This document shows positions 8,521 through 16,352 of a stretch of 37,757 nucleotides of DNA, piece by piece. This DNA is from Proteiniphilum sp. GTDB lineage: Bacteria; Bacteroidota; Bacteroidia; Bacteroidales; Dysgonomonadaceae. Each line of letters opens with the position of its first letter. Position 1 is the stretch's first letter. The notes beneath the pieces are model-generated. The model saw only the letters and a list, made by a program, of their open reading frames with translations, had not been told where the DNA came from and did no database searches. The DNA is taken from the NCBI GenBank assembly GCA_015478855.1, contig JADMKJ010000032.1:1-37757 (forward strand). Direction: 5' to 3'. A program made the translations under genes and the position numbers.

Positions 8521-8580
8521 TTATTCAGCACTCAGTTATCAGTGGTCAGCTTTCAGCTTTCACGTAATAACTCAGTAACC
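8521..8580 (-). repeat. 7-nt tandem repeat, second copy, minus orientation
   Basis: On the minus strand, 8560 to 8526 reads as five units in exact 7-nt register, each ending in CTG: AAAGCTG, AAAGCTG, ACCACTG, ATAACTG, AGTGCTG. Less regular related sequence continues to 8580. It lies in the 124-nt gap between GH67 and uxuA, and its CTG strand is the coding strand, as in the copy at 2033-2158. Confidence 0.65.
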
Positions 8581-8632
8581 TATCAATCAATTAATTTTTT
8601 ATCTTCAAACATCAAACGATGAACGTAGCAGA

Positions 8633-10753
8633 TCAATTATGATGTTTCAGATCCAGCTTTATCTTTTTCAACGCTTCCAGCTCATGTACCGGTCGTTCAA
8701 TAGCATAAGGGATGGGTCTGCCCGAGTGGGTCTGGAAATAGAGCAGACAGGCATCTTTCCACCAGACGGCATCCCGCGACTGTATCTTCAGCCTGGACTG
8801 CACATGACTGAAACGATCCGCATCGACAAACGATTCCATCCGGTCCCATGTTTTTTGAAACTCACGTACCTGCTGCACGCCGGCATCGTAGCGGTAGCTC
8901 AGTTCATCCCATAATATTCTCCCGTTCTTCATCCTGTGATCCCAGGGGACATGATGAAACCAGAGCAGCAGCTCTTCGGGACAGGTTTCGATATTGTTGT
9001 ATATCTCATCTACCGGAGAGCAGTATTGTGAGACAGCATCGCTGCCGTTTGCTGTACGGTCGAAGCCAATCCCTTTCTCGCTGGCATTATGGTAGTAGGG
9101 AGGGAGCCAATCGGGTCGTGCATCGGGGATATCACACCATGGCTCGGGACCATAGTGATGATCCCAGGCAAAGATATGGTGCAGCCCCAGCGGCATCATG
9201 TAATCGACTGTTGTCTCCCATGAGTTGAGCATCATCTCTTTCACCGGTTCCACGAACCCATTTTCCTGGGTAAAAGACATGCGGAGCCACTCGTCAGCGA
9301 TCACATCTGCCGATAGTGTATGGTCCCATGCCAGACGTCCGAATGCATACCAGTTGGCCTGTGCGAAATGGTGTCCGCTCCAGTTGACATCCTCTCCTAT
9401 ATTGGCCACACCTGCGATAGCGCTGATCGGGTGGGGATAGATAGTCCCATCGGTAGTTTTGGCAACTGTACTGTTTTCTCCGCGGCAGTAGGTGTCGCTT
9501 TCAAGGAACTCTTTCCATTGTGTGCCCAGATATACCAGATGGTTCGAGAAGCCAAGGTACTCCTGTGTAATCTGCAACTCGGGCATCACAGCTGTCTCCT
9601 TCATGGAGCCAAACAGAGGGCTGAAGGGCTCTCGCGGCTGGAAATCTACAGGCCCGTTCTTCACCTGAATGATCACATTCTCACGGAATTGTCCCTCCAG
9701 TGGCATAAACTCATCATAGGCCTGTTTGGCACGATCTTCACCGCTGGGATTGTAGACAAATGCCCTCCACATCACGATGCCCCCATGTGGCTTCAAAGCA
9801 TCAGCCAGCATATTGGCACCCTCGGCATGGCTACGGCCGTAATCCTGCGGTCCGGGGAGTCCCTCCGAATTGGCTTTCACCAGGAACCCTCCGAAATCGG
9901 GTATCAGACGGTATATCTCATTCACCTTGGTGTGCCACCACTGCTGTACCTCCGGATTAAGCGGATCGGAGTTCTCCAGTCCCCCCAGCTCGGCGGGTGA
10001 TGAGAAGTTGATGGAGAGATAGACTTTGATATGATAAGGTTGCAGCTGACTGGCAATCACCTTCACCTTCTCCAGGTACTCTTCTGTGAGTATCGCGGGC
10101 GTGGCATTCACATTGTTGAGCACCGTCGCGTTGATACCTATGGAAGCGTTGGCTCGTGCATACTCCTGATAACGGGGTGAGATTGTTCCGGGCAGCTCAC
10201 CCCATTTCCATACCGAATAACCGGCATAACCCCTTTCGACAGTGCCATCGAGGTTATCCCAGTGGTTCAGGATACGGATATCATAGCGCGGCTTCTCTGT
10301 AATATCGAGGTTGTCGGTTGGCTGACCTGTCTGTATCATCCTCAGCAGATGATACACACCATAGAGTAACCCCTGCTCATCTGCTGAGGCCACCACCGTG
10401 ATGTTGTTGTTCCCCCGCCGCACAGAGCGGATGATATAACCTTCAGGACCTGCCGCCAGCAGTTCACTGCCGATGTTCAGCCTGTGGATATCCCTCTCTT
10501 TGATTGTGCCCAGCAGCAATGTATTATTTTTTACCTTTTTCGTCACAGTGAGAGGGCTACCGGTCATCTCACTCCATGCCCGCTGAAACTCTTCTGCTGC
10601 GACTGAGGAGCTGCTGTTCTTCAACCCGGTAAAGGGAGGTGTCTCACTCACTTGCCGCGGCTGAAAACGGAGCCAGAGCCGGCTTCCGTCCTCCGCTTTA
10701 AGCTGAAAAGTAAGAACTAAACAGAATAACAGTAGGTATAGCTTTATCTTCAT
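8633..10753 (-). CDS. Alpha-glucuronidase, GH67
   Basis: This 706-residue protein has a signal peptide (about 1-20, ending FQLKA), so it is exported. GH67 enzymes remove (4-O-methyl)glucuronic acid from the terminal xylose of xylo-oligosaccharides. The catalytic residues are visible and keep the family spacing: general acid Glu297 in KANSEGLPGP, and Asp370 (NGPVDFQPREP) and Glu398 (QITQEYLG) as the base pair. The N-terminal GH67N domain spans roughly residues 22-150, the barrel about 155-480, and the helical C-terminal domain the rest. The start codon overlaps the upstream GH43 stop as ATGA, which suggests translational coupling. It complements the GH115 enzyme encoded further upstream, which acts on internal decorations. 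Confidence 0.95.
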   Translation of the reverse strand: MKIKLYLLLFCLVLTFQLKAEDGSRLWLRFQPRQVSETPPFTGLKNSSSSVAAEEFQRAWSEMTGSPLTVTKKVKNNTLLLGTIKERDIHRLNIGSELLAAGPEGYIIRSVRRGNNNITVVASADEQGLLYGVYHLLRMIQTGQPTDNLDITEKPRYDIRILNHWDNLDGTVERGYAGYSVWKWGELPGTISPRYQEYARANASIGINATVLNNVNATPAILTEEYLEKVKVIASQLQPYHIKVYLSINFSSPAELGGLENSDPLNPEVQQWWHTKVNEIYRLIPDFGGFLVKANSEGLPGPQDYGRSHAEGANMLADALKPHGGIVMWRAFVYNPSGEDRAKQAYDEFMPLEGQFRENVIIQVKNGPVDFQPREPFSPLFGSMKETAVMPELQITQEYLGFSNHLVYLGTQWKEFLESDTYCRGENSTVAKTTDGTIYPHPISAIAGVANIGEDVNWSGHHFAQANWYAFGRLAWDHTLSADVIADEWLRMSFTQENGFVEPVKEMMLNSWETTVDYMMPLGLHHIFAWDHHYGPEPWCDIPDARPDWLPPYYHNASEKGIGFDRTANGSDAVSQYCSPVDEIYNNIETCPEELLLWFHHVPWDHRMKNGRILWDELSYRYDAGVQQVREFQKTWDRMESFVDADRFSHVQSRLKIQSRDAVWWKDACLLYFQTHSGRPIPYAIERPVHELEALKKIKLDLKHHN

Positions 10754-11730
10754 TTCGTTGATTTTGTTCCTTCTATCGTACGGATGGTTCCGTCAGCATT
10801 GTACTTCAGTTCAACCACTTTCAGACTTCTCAGCCAGGTCCTGCCTTCCGAAGGCACACAATCGTGGTGGAACAGATACCATTTTCCTTTGAACTCCACG
10901 ATGGAGTGATGGGTGGTCCATCCTACCACGGGAGTAAGTATTACACCCTGGTATATAAAGGGTCCCAGAGGGTTGTCACCGATAGCATAGCATAGTCGGT
11001 GCGTGTCACCGGTGGAGTAGGAGAAGTAGTATTTTCCGTTGTACATATGCATCCATGCAGCTTCAAAGAAACGACGTTCCGTATCACCTGCAGTAAGGGG
11101 TTTGCCGTTTTCATCCAGGATAAGCAGATCACGTGGTTCTTCTGCAAATTCGAGCATATCTTTTCTCATCCTCACAACTTTGGGAGAGAGCGCCGGCTCT
11201 TCTCCTTCAGGCAGGCAGGCACACTCCAGCGCCTTATTGTTGCGGTAACGCTGTAGTTGTCCACCCCACAGTCCGCCGAAGTACATATAGTAGTCACCAT
11301 CTGCATCCTTCCAGAGAGAGGGGTCGATGCTGTAACTACCCTTTATCGGGTTCTCCCGCGGGATAAAGGGTCCCTCGGGCTTGTCGCTGATGGCTACGCC
11401 GATACGGAAGATATCATTCTGATCTTTCAGTGGGAAGTACATGTAATATTTACCGTTTCTGAAGGCCACATCACTATCCCACAGTTGTCGTCCTGCCCAG
11501 GGTATATCTTCAGTTCTCAGCACCACACCGTGATCAGTTACTTCGCCGTGCTCCACATCATCCATAGAGAAAACATGGTAATCTTTCATGTTGAAATGAT
11601 CCCCGTTGTCGTTTTCCGGGATGCCGCTCTCCCAGTCGTGAGAGGGGTAGATATAGAGCCTGCCGTTAAACAGGTGTACTGCCGGGTCGGCCATATAATC
11701 GCCGGGTACCAGGTATCTTGCTTCTTTCAT
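10750..11730 (-). CDS. GH43 beta-xylosidase/alpha-L-arabinofuranosidase, cytoplasmic
   Basis: The 326-residue single-domain protein begins directly at the catalytic fold without a signal peptide. It is a five-bladed propeller GH43 with base Asp15 (YMADPAVHL), pKa-modulating Asp136 (YSIDPSLW) and acid Glu223 (FFEAAWMH). No carbohydrate-binding module follows. With the GPH symporter encoded nearby, the likely job is to hydrolyse imported xylo-oligosaccharides (or arabinosyl derivatives) in the cytoplasm, supplying XylA. The gene lies 18 nt after GH10 and overlaps the GH67 start by 4 nt. Specificity between xylosidase and arabinofuranosidase cannot be decided from sequence alone. Confidence 0.9.
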   Translation of the reverse strand: MKEARYLVPGDYMADPAVHLFNGRLYIYPSHDWESGIPENDNGDHFNMKDYHVFSMDDVEHGEVTDHGVVLRTEDIPWAGRQLWDSDVAFRNGKYYMYFPLKDQNDIFRIGVAISDKPEGPFIPRENPIKGSYSIDPSLWKDADGDYYMYFGGLWGGQLQRYRNNKALECACLPEGEEPALSPKVVRMRKDMLEFAEEPRDLLILDENGKPLTAGDTERRFFEAAWMHMYNGKYYFSYSTGDTHRLCYAIGDNPLGPFIYQGVILTPVVGWTTHHSIVEFKGKWYLFHHDCVPSEGRTWLRSLKVVELKYNADGTIRTIEGTKSTK

Positions 11731-11748
11731 ATGCTTCTTTCAGTTTAT

Positions 11749-12891
11749 TTATTCGTTGTTATTGGTTAATTCAATAAGTTTTTCTACCACCGGTTTTGCC
11801 TGATAATCTCTGCCGAAGAGCAGCGGATAATCGGTCCTTCCTTCTATGGGCCAGTTGTTTCTCCATGTATCTGCATCAGTAAGACCCCAGAGTGTGACAC
11901 GACTGATGTTGTCACTGTAATTGAGAAAAAGTTGAAAATAGTCGATATATCTTTGTTCCCATGCAGCATTGATATTGTCGGGCAACCCTGCTGCGTAGGG
12001 GTTCATCTTTTCCTGGTATTCTGCACTCAGTGAAACCTCCGCTGTCTCATCACCGGGGAAGGGAAGAAGAGTGATATCCATCTCTGTAATCATCACATTC
12101 ACGTCAAGGGCGGCAAATGCCTTGATACTCTTCTCAAACTCACTGATATCGGGGTAATCCATTCCCATATGCCCCTGCATGCCTATGCCGTCAACCCGTA
12201 CTCCTGCAGCCTGCAGCTGCTTCACCAGCTCCACCACACCATTCCTTTTGCCTTCAGCTGACATGGCATAGTCGTTGTAGTAGAGCTCAGCATCCGGATC
12301 AGCCTCGTTCGCAAATTGAAACGCCAGCTTGATATACTCTCCGCCTATGATCTCGTAAAACTTAGTGTTACGCCATGAACCGTCGTCCATGAATGCTTCG
12401 TTCACCACATCCCATCCGTCTACACGTCCCTTGTAGCGACCCACCACGGTATGGATATGGTTTCTCATTCTCTCGATCATCACTTCACGGGTAACATCTG
12501 CACCATCTTCATCAACGAAGAACCAGTCGGGTGCCTGTGAATGCCAGATCAGTGTGTGGCCGATGATATTCATATTGTTTGCCTCTCCGAATTCAACGAA
12601 CTTGTCGGCTTCATCAAAGAAGAATACCCCTTCGGTAGGTTGGATATGCATGCTTTTCATACAGTTCTCCGCAACGATTGAATTGAAATGCTGCTTGATA
12701 AGGTTGATCCCGAGGGTGTCAGTGCCGTAATTATGTCCCTTGTTCAGTGCTGTTCCTATTACGAACATACCCTGGTAGGCATCCTTCAGCGTGGGTGTCT
12801 GTTCTGTTACAGTGCTGTTGCAACTCGTCAGTGCTACAGTCAGCAGCATTGCGATGAACCACATTTTACTTTTCCATCTGTTTGTCTTCAT
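11749..12891 (-). CDS. Endo-1,4-beta-xylanase, GH10, lipoprotein
   Basis: The product, 380 residues, starts with a lipoprotein signal peptide; the lipobox LTSC puts the lipidated Cys at 24, so the enzyme is membrane anchored and probably surface exposed. The GH10 barrel (about 35-375) carries acid/base Glu165 (WDVVNEAF) and nucleophile Glu270 (MITEMDI), plus IGHTLIWHSQAPDWF and the C-terminal VTLWGLTD. It is the only clear endo-acting enzyme in the window, so it should make the first cuts in the xylan backbone for SusC/SusD uptake. It lies 38 nt after the symporter gene and 18 nt before GH43. Confidence 0.96.
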   Translation of the reverse strand: MKTNRWKSKMWFIAMLLTVALTSCNSTVTEQTPTLKDAYQGMFVIGTALNKGHNYGTDTLGINLIKQHFNSIVAENCMKSMHIQPTEGVFFFDEADKFVEFGEANNMNIIGHTLIWHSQAPDWFFVDEDGADVTREVMIERMRNHIHTVVGRYKGRVDGWDVVNEAFMDDGSWRNTKFYEIIGGEYIKLAFQFANEADPDAELYYNDYAMSAEGKRNGVVELVKQLQAAGVRVDGIGMQGHMGMDYPDISEFEKSIKAFAALDVNVMITEMDITLLPFPGDETAEVSLSAEYQEKMNPYAAGLPDNINAAWEQRYIDYFQLFLNYSDNISRVTLWGLTDADTWRNNWPIEGRTDYPLLFGRDYQAKPVVEKLIELTNNNE

Positions 12892-12929
12892 AATACTGGT
12901 ATTTTTTGTAATAACTTTGATTATTCTTC

Positions 12930-14336
12930 TTACTGTCTTGCTTCAATCTCGATGTTAATCTTGTCGATCACATCATCTTCCAGTTCATACTTGGATATGA
13001 TGAACATTGCCACAATCAACAGGATTGCGGGGATGACTGCCACGAGCCACAGGATACCCTGTTCTGTCAGGGGTGACTGAGTGACCGCATTTTTCTCGTC
13101 GAATCCCACGAATGCCAGCACAAAACCGGGTACAACACCACCCAGTGCCATCCCTGCCTTAAAAAAGATCCCTGTGAGCGCATTGACAATACCCGAGATT
13201 CGTTTGCCGGTGGTATGCTCTCCATAAGAGATCACCTCCGGCACCAGCGCCCACATATATCCGGTGGCAACGATCACACCCGTTGATTTGATAAACTGAG
13301 CAGTCAGCACCAGCCACACCTGTGTTTTCAATGCGGGAACCACTGACACCACATAGAGTATCGCCATCCCTATAATGGCTATTGAGAGAAAAACGTAAAA
13401 CATCTGTTTCTTCCCAATCGCTCTTTTGATGGCCGGCACCAGGGGCATAAAGATAAATGCTGGTATTGAACCGAGGGCCATGAAGTAGGGCAACATGTCG
13501 GGTGCATGCACGTTGTAGATCATATAATAGGAGCCTGCCGAGTTACCGATGGCCATCATGGCAAAGGCAGTGATAAAGAAGAACGCAAGCACCCTCAGTG
13601 GGCGGTTGCGTTTGAACTCTGTCCAGAGGTCCGACACCTTTACCAGTGCCATATCTTTGTCATCCATCACCACCCTTTCCTTTGTCTGGGTGTAGCAGAA
13701 GATCAACAGTGCCAGCCCGGCCAGGGCGTAGATGGTCATGGTGATAAACCAGGCATTGCCTGACTCTGGTGAGTTGATTTTCCCGTCAGGAGAGAGTGTC
13801 TTCACGATGATGGGTATCCCATAGGCAACAGCCAGTCCCCCCAGATTCGCCATAAACATACGTGCCGCCGTCAGCTTGGTGATCTCATCTGTATCACGTG
13901 TGAGGGAGGCATTCAATGCGCCATAAGGCACATTCACAAGGGTATATAACATTGACATGCCCACATAGGTAATATAGGCATAGAGCAATGAACCTGAGAA
14001 CCCGTTCCAGAAACAGAGGATGGCAAAACCGGTGAGCGGTATCCCTCCCAGGATAAGGTAGGAGCGGTATTTCCCCATCTTCGGGTTGTGCTTGTCTACG
14101 AAGGCTCCTACAATAGGATCCCACACCACATCGATAAGGCGGACAATGAGAAACATCACCGCTGCAGTAGCTGCAGGTATTCCAAACACGTTGGTATAGA
14201 AGATAAGCAGGTACATCGAGATGGTCTGGTAGATCAGGTTCTGTGCCAGATCTCCTGAACCGAAGCCGAGCCGTTGCGTCATAGAAAGCTTGTAAAAGCC
14301 TTTCGTTTCACCCTTGGTCTGTGACTGTAATTCCAT
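12930..14336 (-). CDS. GPH-family sugar:cation symporter (xyloside/uronide transporter)
   Basis: The 468-residue hydrophobic protein has about twelve membrane segments. It shows the glycoside-pentoside-hexuronide symporter hallmarks: an N-terminal FGSGDLAQNLIYQ, RLIDVVWDPIVGAFVDK in the first cytoplasmic loop region, KMGKYRSYLI, and NVPYGALNASLT in the mid-N-half. Located between the acetylesterase and GH10 genes, it probably imports xylo-oligosaccharides, xylose or aldouronic acids across the inner membrane. It would bridge the periplasmic enzymes and the cytoplasmic GH43, XylAB and UxuAB steps. The substrate is inferred from context. Confidence 0.93.
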   Translation of the reverse strand: MELQSQTKGETKGFYKLSMTQRLGFGSGDLAQNLIYQTISMYLLIFYTNVFGIPAATAAVMFLIVRLIDVVWDPIVGAFVDKHNPKMGKYRSYLILGGIPLTGFAILCFWNGFSGSLLYAYITYVGMSMLYTLVNVPYGALNASLTRDTDEITKLTAARMFMANLGGLAVAYGIPIIVKTLSPDGKINSPESGNAWFITMTIYALAGLALLIFCYTQTKERVVMDDKDMALVKVSDLWTEFKRNRPLRVLAFFFITAFAMMAIGNSAGSYYMIYNVHAPDMLPYFMALGSIPAFIFMPLVPAIKRAIGKKQMFYVFLSIAIIGMAILYVVSVVPALKTQVWLVLTAQFIKSTGVIVATGYMWALVPEVISYGEHTTGKRISGIVNALTGIFFKAGMALGGVVPGFVLAFVGFDEKNAVTQSPLTEQGILWLVAVIPAILLIVAMFIISKYELEDDVIDKINIEIEARQ

Positions 14337-14411
14337 TTTTTTTATATTTGCTATTTGGTTAATGATTTATTTTTCAGTTAACGATACTTTGCTTGTTGCT
14401 AATTTGATTTA

Positions 14412-16352
14412 CTACTGATTCGTCAGGGATGCCTGAAAAGGTGATGCAGGCAACCCTTCCCTGTTTCTCAGGTTCGCTCCTTCGGGATTGTTGCCCCATG
14501 CGTATCTCACTTTGACCGGCTCGGAGATCTTATCGTTCCAGACAATCACCCTGTTCCCTTCGATAAGGGCTTCGGCCCATTCAACCCTACCATCAGCGCC
14601 CTGCAGAGAGAATCCCCTGAGCTTACCGACCGGAAGAAGGTTATTGGTTCCCTCCTTAAACGAGATAATCAGCTTGTTACCCTCGGATGACAAGGAGTGA
14701 AAGAGGGGACCGTCACTGATCACATCTTTCTCTCCGTAAGCAACACGCACTGCCTGCAGGGCAAGCCTTTCACCCACCACTTTCTTATTTAGAGGATGGA
14801 TATCGTTCCATTCACCTACATCTATCGTTACGGCCAATCCTGTGTGGGGGATCGTTTTTGATAGCTGTAGCTGCACCTCTCTCATCTCAGCCCAGTTGCT
14901 TTCGGCAGGGTAGGGCGGGTCCAGCATGAAATTGGGTAGCTGCACCATCAGAAAGGGGAGATCATGTCGTTGCCAGAGAGATCTCCATTCACAGACCAGT
15001 GCTGTCATCAGGTCATCATATTCGTTGTACCTCCCCGTGTTCGATTCACCCTGGTACCAGAGTACTCCTTTCAGACCCCATCTTTTCAGGGGATGAATCA
15101 TCGCATTGAACAGCCCCGTGGGTTTGTACTGGAAAAAGGTCTCCCCCGCAAGCGCAGGCATCCTTGTGCCTTGCCTGTACTTCCACATTCCTTCCAGGCT
15201 GATCTCCTCCTCTTTCCCGAAGAGTATCTTATAGGGTTTATCCTCCACAAAGCCGGGGTTGCCTGAATAGCTGATCAGGCGAACGGTGATGTTGTTCTTT
15301 CCCTGTTTGAGCAAGCCGGGAGGAATGGGATATATACGGGGTGGGTATTGATAGGCTGTTGTACCCACAAAGTGACCATTGACAAACACCGAGTCGGCAT
15401 CCACGATGCAGCCCATCCGCAGCAGCGCATGCTCACCTGTCAGATGTGCCGGGAGCGTGAACTCCTTCCGGAACCAATGGGTGCCATTCACAGGGTTCAA
15501 CCCGTCACTTCCCCACTTCTTGTCGAAGAGATCCGCCTCTTCCCAGTGAACATCATCATAATCAGATGCGAACCATGGTATGGTCTCGTTCAGACCCCTG
15601 TCCTTCCGGAAGAGGACGCTGTTCCACAGGTTCCGTCGTTCACGATCGAGACTCTGTATGTTCGAAATGTGACTGTCGGAAAGGTATATATCCCTGTCGT
15701 TCAGATGAGCAGGGAAGTGCTTCAATCCCTCCTCACTGATCCATGCCTCAGCAGGTGAGCCACCCACACTCGAATTGATCACACCTACCGGCACCTCTGT
15801 TCTCTCGTACATCTCCCTGGCGAAAAAGTAGGCAAGCGCCCCGAAGGAATGCACATTTTCCGTTGTCAGCTCCTTCCAGGTTACCGGTTTGATATCATCG
15901 AGGGGTTGATGAAAGTTGTATGAGAGTGGCACCTTCAGATAACGGATCATCGGGTTGGTGTAGCTCTCCACCTCTTTCCGGTAGAGATCCATCACCCTGC
16001 TCACAGGCAGCTCCATGTTCGACTGGCCTGATCCCAGCCATACATCACCAATCAGGATGTTGTTCACATTCTGTTCATTGATGGTCATAAGATAAGGGCC
16101 TCCCGCTTTCTGCGGAGGAAGCACTACCTGCCAGTACCCATCACTATCGGCAACGGTGATATATCTCTTGCTCAGAAAGTGGATGATGACCTCTTCTCCT
16201 GCATCGGCACTACCCCAGATGGTGATATCCTGATCGCGCTGGAGCACCATCCCGTCAGAGATCAGCACCGGCAGTTTTATTTTCGCTTCGCTGATCTGTG
16301 CGAGTAAAAAACCGAGCAGAAAGAAAATGAGTTTCAGCATTATCTTTTTCAT
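14412..16352 (-). CDS. Sialate O-acetylesterase-family (SASA/SGNH) esterase, probable acetylxylan esterase
   Basis: This 646-residue exported protein has a signal peptide ending near residue 23 (ISEA). The SGNH hydrolase is split: nucleophile Ser111 in WLGSGQSNMELP, the oxyanion block WYQGESNTG (432-440), and Asp517/His519 in NDIHPLNK. Between these lies a jelly-roll insert (about 265-365, GH2 sugar-binding-like, with DADSVFVNGHFVG). Such enzymes in xylan loci deacetylate xylo-oligosaccharides. The start overlaps the GH115 stop by ATGA, so the two are probably translated together. A role on sialic acid is unlikely because nothing else in the window concerns sialate. Which O-position it deacetylates is not visible. 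Confidence 0.87.
   Translation of the reverse strand: MKKIMLKLIFFLLGFLLAQISEAKIKLPVLISDGMVLQRDQDITIWGSADAGEEVIIHFLSKRYITVADSDGYWQVVLPPQKAGGPYLMTINEQNVNNILIGDVWLGSGQSNMELPVSRVMDLYRKEVESYTNPMIRYLKVPLSYNFHQPLDDIKPVTWKELTTENVHSFGALAYFFAREMYERTEVPVGVINSSVGGSPAEAWISEEGLKHFPAHLNDRDIYLSDSHISNIQSLDRERRNLWNSVLFRKDRGLNETIPWFASDYDDVHWEEADLFDKKWGSDGLNPVNGTHWFRKEFTLPAHLTGEHALLRMGCIVDADSVFVNGHFVGTTAYQYPPRIYPIPPGLLKQGKNNITVRLISYSGNPGFVEDKPYKILFGKEEEISLEGMWKYRQGTRMPALAGETFFQYKPTGLFNAMIHPLKRWGLKGVLWYQGESNTGRYNEYDDLMTALVCEWRSLWQRHDLPFLMVQLPNFMLDPPYPAESNWAEMREVQLQLSKTIPHTGLAVTIDVGEWNDIHPLNKKVVGERLALQAVRVAYGEKDVISDGPLFHSLSSEGNKLIISFKEGTNNLLPVGKLRGFSLQGADGRVEWAEALIEGNRVIVWNDKISEPVKVRYAWGNNPEGANLRNREGLPASPFQASLTNQ

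Noticed and set aside
9320-10000. 226-codon plus-strand frame opposite GH67
   Set aside because: Entirely within the GH67 catalytic barrel on the other strand; composition looks like reverse-complement coding.
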